Shown here: positions 25,287 to 39,400 of the stretch, one piece after another
How the letters are laid out: each line of letters starts with the position of its first letter
How positions within the stretch are numbered: the first letter of the stretch is position 1
Source of the DNA: Urophycis tenuis
Taxonomy: Eukaryota > Chordata > Actinopteri > Gadiformes > Phycidae
DNA: 64,000 nt
NCBI GenBank assembly: GCA_036785325.1
Contig: JAXIVH010000068.1
Location: 481,001 to 545,000 of the forward strand
Reading direction: 5' to 3'
Notes under the pieces: generated by a model
The model's database searches: none
Told to the model about the DNA's origin: nothing
Seen by the model: the letters and a program-made list of their open reading frames with translations, nothing else
Made by a program: the position numbers and the translations under genes

Positions 25287-28200
25287 AAATGTAAGTAACT
25301 AAAAAGCTGTGATGGAAGGACACCTCCTTACCGACGGGGGTTCTGGCAGTAATAAAGTCAGTCTTCTTGCTCGGCTTGCCCTGACCAGCCCGGTTGATGG
25401 CCGACACTCTGAAGGTGTACTCCAGGCCTTCGATGAGGCCGGCACATGGGTACTCTGTGGTGCGGACCACTGTGTCGTTGGCCTTGACCCAGAGCAGGCT
25501 GTTCCTCTCCTTCCTCTCAATGTAGTAACCGGTGATGGGGCTGCCGCCGTCGCTCTCTGGTTTTTCCCAGGCCACAAACATGCAGTCCTTGTTGGTCTTG
25601 TTGATGCGGCAGTTAAGGGGCTCATCTGGAACCTCTGTTTGTAAGCAAAGATAACACACCATATTAACCTCAGCAGCATCTGGTGTGCAACATAGTATGT
25701 GTAACCAGGAGTATATATATAGTTTGTGTAACATGTAGTAAAGGTGTAATATGTGTAACATGTAATAAATGTGTAGAATGTGTGACATGTAGTCAAGGTG
25801 TATAATGTGTAACATGTAGTCAAGGTGTATAATGTGTAACAAGTAGTAAAGGTGTATATATACATAATGTGTGAAACCTACGGAAGGGGAACTTGGCCAC
25901 CATGCGGTCAGACTGGATGGGATCAGAGATGCCAAAGCGGTTCTCTGCTCGGATGCGGAAGACATACTCCTTCCCTGGGATCAGCTTGCCCAGCCTGCAG
26001 CCTGTCTTCCCACAGGAGGAGACGGCGGTCACCCAGTCCCCCCTAGTCATGTCACACTTCTCTACCACATAGTTGGTGATGTTGCTCCCTCCGTCCTCAA
26101 GGGGCTTGTTCCAGGATAGAGAACAGGCATCAGAGTCAATGTCGCTGATCTCCACCGGACCCTCTGGAGCCCCAGGGATATCTGGAAGACACACATTACG
26201 GTGCTATAGTAACCACTAAAGCATTGATCACATCCTCATTTATCATAGAGGTACTATAGCACCATGAACGGCAAATGTATTGCAGAGGTATAGTAGGGAA
26301 AGTAATACTAGTAATATTAGTGAATCATAGTGTTACTGATAATAACAGTAATAATAGTGACCTCTGATGATGATCTTAAGGGCCTGCTCCACTTTCCCAC
26401 AGCTGTTTTCCGCAGATAAGCTGTACTCTCCACTGTCCATCCTGGACACATCCTTGATGATGAGGACACACAGGTTCCCAGACTTGTGGACTGCTAGGCG
26501 GCTAGAAGGCACCACCACGTCATCCCCACGCAGCCACTTACAGCTGGGGACCGGTTTCCCAGAAACCACAGCTTCAATTCTCAGCTTTGCCCCCGCTCTG
26601 GCACTCACCATCTCAGCCATTACAATCTTTGGCTCCACTGTACAAAAACAGCAAGTTGAATGAGGAAAAAATACATATTTGTTGAAAGAAGAGAAGGTAA
26701 GTGGACGCAGAACTAACTTACGGATCTGTTCCTTGATCTCAGAGGGCTCTCTGGTCTCGGTGAAGGAGCTGCAGCCTATGATGTTCTTAGCTGCCACCCT
26801 GAACTTGTACCTCTTGCCCTCCTTCAGGCCACTGATAGCGACACTGAGACCCTTAACGGTGGTGTAGGCATTCCACACCTCCTTCTCCTTCTCCTCATCC
26901 TCGTCCTCATCCATTACCACCACTGGCTCTGAGGCCGGAGGAGGAGGTTCCTCTCCCTCTGGAACCTGCAACATTACATTTCATCCCTTATATTATTATT
27001 ATTATTATCATTATTAATTATTAATATTATCTAAGAAGCACATAGATTATGAGTTCTTGATAAGATGTGGTTGACATTAAGCTAGAAAGCAAACCTCTAC
27101 AGGTGCAGGAGGCTGTGGGGGAGCCTTGACCTCGATGTACTCAATAATGTAACCATCAATTTTTGCTCCTCCATCCCTCATGGGTTTTACCCAGCCCACT
27201 GTGGCACTGTTTTTGGTGATCTCCAGAACCTCAATCTTCTCACAAGGATCAGGCTTACCTTAAGGAACACAGATGCAGGTTACCTGACTGTGCTGATGAA
27301 CTCTCATGTCAGTATATATCGTTGTTAAAAAAGGCGATATAATGAATGTGATGAAGATGATCAGAGGTTATGAAAATAAGGAAACATTATTGAGCTGTAA
27401 GCCATACGTACTGATAGGGTCAGAGGCCAGGTAGGAGGTAGGAGAGATCTTGGGTACTCCAGGCCCATACTGATTGACAGCTGTGACCCTGAAGTAGTAT
27501 TCTGTGCCAGCCATTAGACCGCCCACCTTGAAGGGAACCTTGTCAATCCCAACTTCTCCCTTCACAACGGCCCACGTTTTGCGATCAATCTCGCGCTTCT
27601 CAACAATGTAGTGAGTGATCTCACTACCACCGTCTACATCCGGAGGACTCCACGATAGTTTGGCAGAGGTCTGTAGGATGTCTGATGCTTCAATGTTCAC
27701 CACAGGCCCTGGGGTGTCTGTTGGACAAATGTTCTTTAATTAGTTGCTCTCTGTCATCCTTCTTATCAGAGAAAATTAATTTAGGTTCTGCCTCTTGATG
27801 ACCAACATAGCGGATCAAGGCCTAGATCGACATCTGATGTGAGAGGTTTGAGTTGCTATGAATAACTATGAAAGTGTTACTCACCGAGAACCTTGACATT
27901 GACAAACACAGCCTTCTCCCCAGCAGCGTTCTGCAGTGTCAGGCAGTATTTGCCTGAATCATCACGGGTGCTGTCAGGGATGACAAGGAAAGTCATGGTG
28001 TCGATGATGTCCACATGACCCTTCCTCACCACGTTGTCGATACCCATACGTCTCCAGGTCACTTTTGGAGGAGGTCTGCCTCTAATGGTAGCACAGAGTC
28101 TGATGGGACAGCCAGCCCTCACGGTCAGGCCCTGCTTCAGATTGGCATCCAGGTCAATATCTGGAGTCTCTGTTGGAGGGAAGAAAAGGCATCGAAGTGA

Positions 28201-31200
28201 GGTTTCTGTAAGCAATCGCATGGTTTAGAATGTAAGATATTCTCTTCCACATTCACAACGACTGAGGTCTCACCTAGGATTTCTCTGGGCATCACAGCTC
28301 CTTCGAGGTTGCAGGGCAGGCTCATGCCCACCTGGTTCTGGGCAGACACTCGGAACTCATACTCCAGTTTCTCGTCCAGGCTAGTGACAGTGAAGTTACA
28401 CACCACCAGCTGAGCGGCAACGTTGCACCTCTTCCAGCCCTCATCCTTCTTGGCTGCTCCTTTGACCCGTATCTCGACCACATAGCCAATGAGTGGCACG
28501 CCGCCATCAGAAACAGGCTTGGTCCAGCCCAAGGAGATGGTGGACTTGGTGCTGTCCAGGACCTTCAAGTTGGTTGGAGGTGCAGGGGGTTCTAAAATGA
28601 CATAACACATCAAAGTCAAAGTCAAAGTAAATTTGTTGTCAATTCCTTCACATGACAAGACATCCAAAGGAATCCCGAGGAGAAACAGATAAAGTGCACA
28701 GGCACAACATGCAGGACAAGACATTCCTAATACTAAAACTTAAGTAAAGTAAACATGCCTACAGATAAGACAGAAAGATAAAAAAAAGACAATACAAGTA
28801 ATAAAAATAAATATGCAATGTGCAATGTTGGAATCTACTGTTATATGAGGTAGGAATAGCAGCATAAGTAGCATAAGTACAACATGTGTGGGACAACACT
28901 TCTCAAACACAAACTGCCATCAAATACTGCTGTCACTACAAAGGTAATTACAGATACAAGATGTTGTACATTTCTTACAAAAAAAACAAATTGTCATTCT
29001 ATTTATTGTCTGTAGCTTACCAACTGTGTCTTTAGCAGTGATAGCCCTTGAAGGCTTGCTGGCAGCGCCAACCCCGATTTCATTCACAGCTTTGACTCTA
29101 TACTGATACTCATGGAGAGGCAAGAGCCCAGTTACAGTCAGACGAGTCCCAGGGATGGCTTCTTTGTTAACAGGAGACCATCTGACAGCATGCTCCTCCT
29201 TCTTCTCTAACAGGTATCCCATGATGGGCTTGCCCCCATCTCTCTCTGGCTCGGACCACTGCACACTCATCTCTTCCTTGGCAATCTTGGTAACCTCAGG
29301 TGTATCAGGAGCCCCAGGCACGTTAAACTGTGTACCAGCCACAATGGGCTCGCTCTGAACTGCTGGGCCCGGGCCCATCTTGTTTTCTGCACGCACTCTA
29401 AAGGTGTACTCGTTTCCCTCAATAAGGCGGGTAACATTTGCCTTGTTGGTGATCACTGCGTTAGAATGGACAGACCAGACTCCTCTCTTGGTCTCACATT
29501 TCTCAATGATGTAGTTATAGATCTCACAGCCACCATCATCTTCAGGAACCTCCCAGTCTAGGTGGCACCTGTCAGTTGTGATGCCTGAGACCTTGAGGTC
29601 GCTGATGGGCCCAGGTCTGTCCAGGACATTGACCTTAGCATCAGCACAGCAAGTTCCAGCAATGTTGGAGGCCGTAATAATGTATTTGCCACTGTCTGTC
29701 CGTCTGGCTCCAGTGACAAAGAGCTTAGAGAAGTCAGCACCAGATTCCAACTGATGCCTGAGCCCCTTCCTGATTTCTTTTGTGCTTTCATCCTTGGTCC
29801 ATTTGACATCACACTGTGGCTTGCCCTTGATAAGTGCCTCGATAGAGATGGAATCTCCAGCCTTGACAACCAGAGCTGTATCCAGTTTGATCTTGATCGT
29901 TGGCTCCACCAGTTGCTCCTTCACCAGAACTTCACCTGTGGTCACCCAATTACTTTCTCCTCCCTCATTTTTTGTCTGGACCCTGAACTGATAGATCTGG
30001 TTCTCAATGCATCTGTCAGCCATGAAGTAGGTCTCTTTAATGGCACCCTTATGCAGCCTCTCCCAGTCCTCAGCTTCTTTGGGCTTCTTCTCCACATGGT
30101 AAGCTATATTCCGACTACCCCCATCATAGTCTGGCTTCTTCCATTTAAGGAAGCAGAAGGTCTTACCAATTTCTGAGATTTGGAAGTCAATGGGTTCCCC
30201 GGGCTTCTCGATGGGATCCACAGCCAGCACGGCAGTCTTGGACTCAATAGAAGGACCAGAACCAATTTTATTCTCTGCACTAACCCGGAAGAAGTACTCA
30301 CATCCCTCAGTAAGAGGGGCCTTCATCTGACGTTTGGTGAAGTCATTGGAGATTACAGTCCATCCTCTCTGGCTGGGCTGGCGACACTCAATGGTGTACT
30401 GAGTGATCTCAGTTCCGCCATAATCTTCTGGGTTCTCCCACGACACCATACAGGAGTTCTTGGTCACATAAGCCACCTTAAGGTTCTGGCAAGGCCCTGG
30501 AACATCCAAGACGTTGACAATGATGGTAGCTTGGGCCTGTCCACTACTGTTCTTGGCAGAAATAGCATATTTACCATAATCTTCCCTCACAGCATCAGAG
30601 ATAACAAGCTCGCATAGTGGGAAGTTGTTGTTAATTTCAGTGCGTTTGTCTCTTGCCACAGCTCTAGCGTCTTTGGTCCATATGATGTCAGGATCAGGTC
30701 GGCCTTTCACCCTGGTTATCAGGCTGATGCTCTGGCCAGCCCTCACTGTGAGGGAGTCACGGCATGACGCATCCACCACAACTTCTGGGGGCACCAAGAT
30801 ATCCTTGGCCAAAACTGTCTCAGTAAGCTCCCTCGGGTCACTGTCTCCAATCTTATTGGTGGCTCTGATGCGGAATCTATACTCCATTCCCTCAATAAGA
30901 CCTGGAACTCTGAAGGCACATATCTTAATGATGTCTTTGTTAATTTTATCCCATTGTGCACTGCCTGATTTCTGGGCTTCAACTAAATAGCCTAGGATGG
31001 GGCTTCCGCCATCTCTGGTTGGCTTGATCCAGCAGAGGTCTGCATACGATTTGCTCCAGTCCTTGAGTTTGGGGCTTCCAGGGGGTCCAGGTTTGGTCAG
31101 GGCACGGGTGGCCTTCATGGGGTCAGAAATAGGGGAAGGTCCACTGATTCCAGCAACGTTTTCTGCAAACACTCTGAATTCATAGCTGTTGCCTTCAAAT

Positions 31201-33385
31201 AAGCCTGAGACTCTGTATCTGAGATCGAGGACGGGAGTTTTGTTTACTCGGATCCATTTGCCAGTCATCTCTCGCCTCTCAATCACATATCCACTGATGG
31301 GGCTACCACCGTCATTATCAGGCAGAGACCACTCCACTGTCACAGCATTCTCTGTGATGTCGGAGCACTCTGGTGGGCCTGGGGGGCTAGGAGGGTTGAA
31401 CATATGCTTAGCAATAGTGGGAGGACTCTCCAACCCAGCTCCGATGCCGATTTTGTTCTCTGCCCGGATGCGGACAATGTATTCACGACCCTTTTCCAAC
31501 CTGGACACTTTGGCCTTGGTGCTGGTGCCACTGGAGCTGACCACTGACCAAGGCTCCCAGGGTTTCTTCACATCCTTCTTCTCCACCACATAGTTTGTGA
31601 CCGGGGTGCCTCCATCGTCTTTTGGCACCCTCCACTGGATCATCATGAATTCAGGTGTGACCTCCAGGATGTTAACTGGTCCTATGGGACTGCTGGGCAC
31701 ATCCAGGACCGTTACATGGAGGGCCACCGTCTTGCTCCCTGCTGGGTTGGAGACCGTAAGGAGGTACTCTCCAGTATCTCCCCTTACACTCTCTGGGATG
31801 CTGAGAATAGAGGAGGATCCAGTAGACTCTATGTTGTAGTGGCCTTCAGACATGATCTCCTTGCCGTCACTCATCCATTTGGCAGTGGGGGGGGGGATGC
31901 CAGTCATCTTAGCTGGCAGAACAATGGTAGTTCCTGCTTTCACCACAAGACCCTCAATCAGCTTCACATCAACTTCAATAGTTGGTGGCACTAGAAAGAT
32001 AGACAACAACCATGTCAAGATCAACAGTATTAATTGATTATACATAGATGGCTTTAAACTCTAACAATGTGTCTTACATGTCTTCTCTTGGCATGTGACG
32101 GGAACACTGGTATCTGGACGGCTAACTCCAATGGCGTTCTGAGCCTTCACCCTGAAGCGGTACGTCTTTCCCTCCACAAGCCCTGTCACATGGCTGCGAT
32201 TGTTGTCAACCGTCTTGAAGGTGACCCAGTCGGCTTGACCGTCTTCCTGGTGCTCTACAATGAATCCAGTGATGTCACTTCCTCCTGTCCTGTCAGGCCA
32301 CTCCCATTCCAACCACACATCTGTTTTGTCAGCGTCAGTGTGGTGAAGGTTCTTCGGTGGACCAGGGGGATCTGGAAGTCAATTGATTTATTAATAATAG
32401 TTGTTAATTAATTTGGTTCTAGTTCTTGGTCTTAATTTTTATGAATCTAACATGGATCTACTTAAAACGAAAGAGAGTTTTGCAATCCATGTGTCATGTA
32501 TTCATGGGCACTCACAGAGAGGATCGACGGCCTTGATAGGCATCTTGGTCACCACGTAGTCACTCCTGCCAAACTGGTTTTCAGCAGCCACACGGAATAA
32601 GTACTGGATTCCCTCCATCAGGTACATGGCCATCAGGCTGGGCTTTTTATTGGATGCCGATACAGGAACCCACTGGTCTGCCGCTACATCCTTCTTCTCC
32701 ACTACGTAGTGGGAGATCACGGCTCCTCCATTGTCCTCAGGGACTTTCCAGGTGAGGTATGCTGACTCACTGGTGACCTCTGACAGCACCAGGTCTCTGG
32801 GTGGAGAAGGTTTGTCTGAAAGGAAGAATAGAAGAGAATTACATTTTATAATGAAATCAAATGAAGGAAATTAATAATAGTTTGTTTTTAATAATAGGTT
32901 GTTTGACTCACTCAGTACGAGCACTGCCACAGTGGCAGATTTCTTCCCAGCTGCATTCTCAACAGTGATGGTATAGTTGCCAGAGTCGGGGCGGACACAC
33001 TTGGGCATGAAGAGCTTGCTACCACTTGCGGTGGTGACGATGATGGCATGGGCAGGAGTGTCGGCGTCATTCTTCTTCCAGCTGACAGTAGGAGTGGGCA
33101 CACCCCTGATGCTGGCACTCAGCGTGATGTCAGTACCCAGCATGGCCAGGTGGTCACGAGACATGTTAGCATCAAGCAGCAGCTCTGGCTCCTCTGAAGA
33201 CACATCACATTATATCAAGTTAGTTTCAGATTTCATGTTTTTAGGGGACTTGAGACTTTATGAACAGGAGACTGCAGACAGACAGGAAAGTTGGTTGAAG
33301 AAGAGAGGGAATTACATGGGTTAGCATGGGTCTGCAGGTTGGAATCTAACCTGGGTCGCTCCAAGGCATATTGCCTATATATATA

Positions 33386-33429
<44 letters not shown>

Positions 33430-36400
33430 ATATCTCTATATCACTTACCAAGCTCACTCCAACTTATCCAACTACTCTGCCACTTATTCATGTATTATTT
33501 ATTGTTGTTTATAGTTTTAATTATTGTTATATATATATAGCAAAGTTGAGCACACCCGAGCAACAATAATTTCACTGCTGGTAATGATGTACATTGTTAT
33601 CTAGCATGTGACAATAAACTTGAAACTATCTCTCTCTCTCTATATATATATATTTGGATGGATGTCAAAAGACAGAACCATACAGCCATCTCGCTTTTCA
33701 AAAAACCTTGAGCTGTCGCACGCATTGCAATAGAAGAAGAAGAATTACTCATATGATCCCGTGAGGGAAATTTGGTCTTCTGCATTTAACCCAATCGTGA
33801 ATTAGTGACACACTCAGAACACAGTGATGGTGAGGCACACAGTGAGGTGAAGCACACACTTAAACCCGATGCAGTGAGCTGCCTGCAACAGCGGCGCTCG
33901 GGGAGCAGTGAGGGGTTAAGTGCCTTGCTCAAGGGCACTTCAGCCGTACGCACTGGTCGGGGTTCGAACCGGCCACCCTCCGGTTACAAATCCGAAGCCC
34001 TAACCAGTAGGCCGCGGCTGCCCCTCAATAGTAGGTGAAGCCACCAAGCTGCTTGTTGGAATTCTATTTGGTTGATTTTAAATTACCCTACATACCCAGT
34101 CTATCGTGAACCTTGATGCTCTGCTTGACATAAGCAGGTTCAGATTTGCCAGCAGCATTGACGGTGTAGATCCTGAAGGCGTACTCCTGTCCATCTGTAA
34201 GGCCGGTGGCCACGTAGTGCAGGTCAGGGCACTGCTCTGGACTCTCATTGGCCTTGGTCCACTCCACCGCTCCGGGTTTCTGATATTCAACCAAGTAGCC
34301 AAAGATCCTGCCCTTGCCATCATGACGAGGCATCTTCCACTTGAGACTGACAGAATCTTTGGTTTTGTCATAGGCCTCTGGGGTGACTGGGGGACTGGGA
34401 GGAACTAAAGAAAGGCAAAACACTTAGCTTCCACTTCAGTGGCACTCAAAACAAAAAATGAAGTAAGAGAGATATGGTTACTCACCAATGGGGTCTTTGG
34501 CCAGGATGGGTTTTGATGGGACACTGGGGTCGCCTGTTCCCAACTCATTCTCAGCCATGACCCTGAACTCGTACTCGCAGCCCTCAGTGAGGTCCTGCAC
34601 ACGGAACTGGGTGGCGGGGTACAGTGGGTCCCTGGTTGCTCTGGACCACCTCTTGGCGGACGGCTCCTTCTTCTCCAGAATGTAGTTGATAATGGGCTTC
34701 CCTCCATCGCGTGGTCGGGTCCACAACACCAGGGCATTGGTGCCATACACCTCTCTGACTGTCGGCATCTCTGGAGCTTCAGGAACCCCTAAAAGAGCCA
34801 CAGATTAAATATTGGCACAGAATAAATATTTGAACATGGTTTTGGCAGTCAAAGAGAGTAGGAAAGACATACTGAAGAGGTCCTTGGCTCTCATCTCTTC
34901 TGATTCCAGCGGGTCGCTGATGCCGTACAAGTTCTCAGCAGAGATCCTCATGATGTATTCCCTGCCTTCTGTCAGCTTGGGAATCTAAAGGACAAACAGC
35001 ATTAGAAACATGCAGACCCCCTGTCCTCAAACAAAAACTCTATGGCAGAGATTTACAACAAGGCAACTGCATTGGCACAAGCCATGCGTCATTGGGACCC
35101 ACCTTGCAGATGGTCTTTGTAGATGCTGATGTAACTGTAGTCCAAAGTTCTCTGTTGGTGTCTCTCTTCTCAATTATGTAGTTGGAGATATCTGTTCCTC
35201 CATTATCGAGAGGAGGCTTCCAGGAGATCACCATGAACTCTCTGTGTACCTCCTCAAAGACCACTGGTCCAATAGGAGGAGATGGTCGATCTGAAAAGCA
35301 ACAGTTTATTCACTTTTGAACCTCTGTTATTCTTTAGACTTACAACTTATAGATAAACAACGGTCTATACTAACGACAAATAACTTAGTCCATACCAATT
35401 ATAGATAATGTACAGTACACACAATCTTTAGTCTATACCGACTTAAGATTATTTGTGGTCCATACCAACAACAGTGATGTTGCAGACTCCCTTCCTGGAG
35501 CCAGTGCTGTTCTCCACCACCACCACGTATCGGCCACTGTGCTCCCTCTTTGCCTTCATAAGACCCAGTGACATGGTGGTCAGGGTGTTCTTGAACATGA
35601 TGTGCTGGTCAGCCTTAAGTTCCTGGTCATCTCTGTACCACATGATGGATGGCGAGGGTTTGCCAGTGTAGCGACCCTGCAGCAAACAGCTTTCTCCAAT
35701 GCGAATGATGACCTTGTCCCGGAAGTCCAACTCAATGGTAGGTGGCTCTGAACAAATGAAGAACATCAGCAGTGATGGAGGGAGTCTTATCTTTAAGTTT
35801 CTTTAATGTTTTGTACACAAGTCACAAGTCACAACAATTCACGCTCCAAGTCCTCACCTAGTTCATCTTTGCAGGTGATCGGCTTGGTGCAGAAGGATGG
35901 CTTGCTGCCCCCGATCTCGTTCACAGCAATGACTCTGAACTCATATGTGTCTCCGTCTCTCAGACCGTCATATGTATATCTCCTCTCCATCAGCTTCTCC
36001 TTCGTTAGTCTGACAAACTTGTCCTTACCAATCATGCGGGCCTCTAAGATGTACATGATAACTTCTGAGCCACCGTCGAACTTGGGTGCCTTCCAGGTAA
36101 GGGTGATGTAGTCCCTGGTGACAGCAGTGACCTCCAGCTCTTCAGGACGGTCTGGGACAGCTGGAGCAGGGAGACACACCATGCATCAGTACAATCCTCT
36201 CGTAGATAACTTCTACAAATATTCATTTGACAGTAGAGTGTAGTAATGTTGAGGTCAATGCATTTGTAATATTGTTGTCAATGTAGTAGTATTACTGAGG
36301 TAATTGTATCAGTATTGTTGAGGCAAATGTTGACTAACTGATTGGATCTTTGATGATGATCTCGCAGGGCGTCTCAGCAAAGGGTCCAACACCGATGGCA

Positions 36401-39400
36401 TTTTCTACAGCCACTCTGAAGAAATAGGCCTTCCCCATGATCAGGCCATGGGCCACTGCGCTGTGTCTGCTGACAGTGCTGGACACAGAGGTCCAAGCTT
36501 TACGCTCCGCCTCACGTTTCTCTATCACGTAGTTGGTGATGGGAGAGCCACCGTCGTCTTCAGGGAAGAACCAGTTGAGCTTGCATGAGTCACAGCTCAG
36601 GTTTTCAGCCGTGAAGGGGATGCCCACGGACCCAGGAACGTCTGCAGTCAATAGATACTTTGTATTATACCAGCTTTAAATGTTTTATAAGATAAGATAT
36701 ATCAGGGATTTTCAAATGTATTACTCAAAGGTCCTTATCTGAATATTAAAGGTCGGAGGTCCGGAACAATTTGTGACAATAAATAAATGAAATAACATTT
36801 CATCAACTCATTAATTAATTTCCAATCTTCAACGTTATTTTCGTAAAAATATAGACAATATTTGTTGTTTTTCCTCCAATCTATTTAATTTTCGAATGAC
36901 AAAGACTACAGTTGTGCCACTAGGTTTGGGTCTCTAAATGAATCTATGCTGAAATGCTGCCTGAATGCTGCTCAGTGTTCAGCATATCTCAGCAGTCCCA
37001 ACAATTTTAGGCTTATTAAATGGCTGAACAGCATGCCTCATGAAAAGGTCACAGATCACCACTGCATTCTGTATCTGCCATGGAGGAGCTGATAGCAAAT
37101 TCTCGCATATAACGTTGATGCCTGAACTCGGCAAAAACAACACACAAAACTCTTTCCAGCAGTTAACGTCGCCATGAAAATTATGTCAACGATAGGGAAA
37201 TAAGCCACGTTGAAACCACATTGATCTTAGGACAAGATCGCTGTGAATGATCTCCAGCTCCACTGTATATTCAATGTCACTAACATTTAATTGATCAATA
37301 GAAAATGATATATCAAACTTTAGACTTCATGTCAATATATGGGCTTTCTGGGCGTTCGATTTGGAGGCAAACCGAGGTCTGGAATTTTTCCTGAGCTATG
37401 CAATTATATTGAAAAGGTAGTTCATGGTTTGTGCATACTGCAGAAAGAATTCCTCACCTAGGACATCAACAGTGATGTTCTTGTTCTTCTCCCCTGCAGA
37501 ATTCTTGGCTGCCAGGGAGTAGACTCCCTGGTGCCTCCTGGTACAGGGTTTAATGACCAGAGAAGAGCTGATGGCTGTTGTCTCCACGCTGGCTTCTGGA
37601 GGCAGTGCTGCTCCATCCCTACTCCAGGTCACCTGTGGTGGGGGCTGACCTGAAACATACGCGATGATCCGGATGACCCCGCCTGCGTGGACCACCATTC
37701 TTTCCTTCACTGATGCATCCAGGTCCAACTCGGGAGCAACTGTGGAGATAAGGTACAACATTCCAACTTTAACTGTGTTCCGATGGATTGTCATAGTCAC
37801 CATTACAGTGAGATAGATTATACAAATACTCAATGCTAATATATATTAGCAGCTTCAGCCTGGTTGTCTTATGCCTTGGAGAAAGCTATTGATTTGGAGT
37901 TAAAGAGGAAAAAGAAGACCATGGTTAAGAGTAGGTCCTGGTCACTTACTGGTTCTGTCCTTAACCTCCAGAGCCTCAGGGACCTCTCCTGGTTCGCTGT
38001 TCCCAGCGGCGTTGAAAGCCATCACTCGGAACCTGTACAGGCTTCCAGTCTTCAGACCTGTGATGACAAACCTAGTGCCTCTCACCTCCTTTTCTTTGGC
38101 CTAAAAAAAGAAAATGCACATCATATAGTGTGTATAAGCATTAGTGTTACCTATCCAATCACGTATCTCTGTGATATCTATGAGGGTCTTCACCTTGACC
38201 CAGGCCTCAGTGCCCTCCTCCTTGTACTCCACCCAGTAGCCCATAACCCTGGAGCCTCCATCCTTCAGAGGAGGAATCCATGTCAGGTCCACTGTGGACT
38301 TGGTCCAGTCTGAAACCTTGGGGGTCGGAGGTGTGGGAGGAGCTGTTGGTGCAGAGATCAGAGGTCAATGGCTACAGATTTTTATGAGTAATCTAGAGAT
38401 CTAAAGATTGACTTATATACTATACATTACCATGTACTATTGCTATGTACAAATGTACACTTGCATTTTGTCTGTTAAAGAAGGAGTTGCATGATAGTTG
38501 CTGTTGGTGACTACAAAAGGAATTAGAAATTGTGTTGTAGCTATTCAGTTGGTGAAGCCAACTCATACAATTAATAGTCACTCTCTGCTGTTGTTGCTGC
38601 AATAGGACTACAAGTGGCCACTCAAGCTGTTAATCGGTCAGTTTCGGCCTCTCAGGTGTAGACAATAGCCTTGATTGATGGGTGGAGCTATGACTGCACG
38701 ATTAGCTTCCCTACAGATAAGTGCTAGTGTGGCTTGCGTCAGCTTTAGCGCCAGGACCGGCAAATAAAGACCGGTCAAACGAAGACTAAGGGAGTCTCCC
38801 TGTGGAAGACCCGGTCAAACGAAGACTAAGGGAGTCTCCCTGTGGAAGACCCGGTCGAACAAAGATTAAGGGAGTCTCTCTGTGGAAGACCCGGTCGAAC
38901 AAAGACTAAGGGAGTCTCTCTGTGGAAGACCCGGTCGAACAAAGATTAAGGGAGTCTCTCTGTGGAAGACCCGGTCGAACAAAGACTAAGGGAGTCTCTC
39001 TGTGGAAGACCCGGTCGAACAAAGACTAAGGGAGTCTCTCTGTGGAAGACCCGGTCGAACAAAGATTAAGGGAGTCTCTCTGTGGAAGACCCGGTCGAAT
39101 TAAGACTAAGGGAGTCTCTCTGTGGGTGTCTATCAAGGAAGCCCTCTGTAGACCACTGCTAAACCCTTACCCTTGTGTATTGCATTGCGTATCATAGCCA
39201 TGTATCTAACCCCTATCCCACTCAGGACATCTACCCGACACAGACGCCATCCACGACCCAATACTAATGTTTGGCAGACATCAGCACTTTAACTGCGCAT
39301 CACCTTAAGCTCAATCTTGCAAAAATTGAGCTTCTCTTTATACCGGAGAAAGTCTGCCCTCACAGGGACCTACTGGTCTTTGTCGAGGGCATTACAGTAT

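Larger units (their letters stand above)
24833..28169 (-). repeat. ttn: D-zone super-repeat D6 (domains 52-58)
   Basis: Ig 27885-28169, F 27412-27717, F 27095-27258 plus 26722-26965 (with a long acidic loop), Ig 26362-26637, F 25882-26181, F 25332-25634, F 24833-25132. It is the last 7-domain repeat before the 11-domain pattern begins. Confidence 0.85.
28274..30797 (-). repeat. ttn: D-zone super-repeat D5 (domains 45-51)
   Basis: The first six domains (Ig-F-F-Ig-F-F) are the lower part of exon 29021-31990; the last F is exon 28274-28591. Confidence 0.8.
30798..33193 (-). repeat. ttn: D-zone super-repeat D4 (domains 38-44)
   Basis: Ig 32912-33193, F 32516-32815 and F 32078-32371 are single exons; the remaining Ig-F-F-F are the first four domains of the 2,970-bp exon. 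The lower boundary, about 30798, is set where the next Ig begins with LVPPEVVVDA. Confidence 0.8.
34096..37739 (-). repeat. ttn: D-zone super-repeat D3 (domains 31-37)
   Basis: Ig 37458-37739, F 36339-36641, F 35858-36160, Ig 35466-35747, F 35103-35290 plus 34873-34984, F 34486-34788, F 34096-34404. Confidence 0.85.

Noticed and set aside
36703..37400. Possible old hAT element
   Set aside because: Only one end-like sequence; no matching inverted end or 8-bp duplication found.
38158..38193. Alternative donor giving a longer exon ending near TLIDITEIRDWI
   Set aside because: Wrong codon phase for the next exon, and it would overlengthen the FN3.
38769..39125. Regular 40-bp spacing as a CRISPR-like array
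   Set aside because: Whole unit repeats, no spacers, no cas genes.
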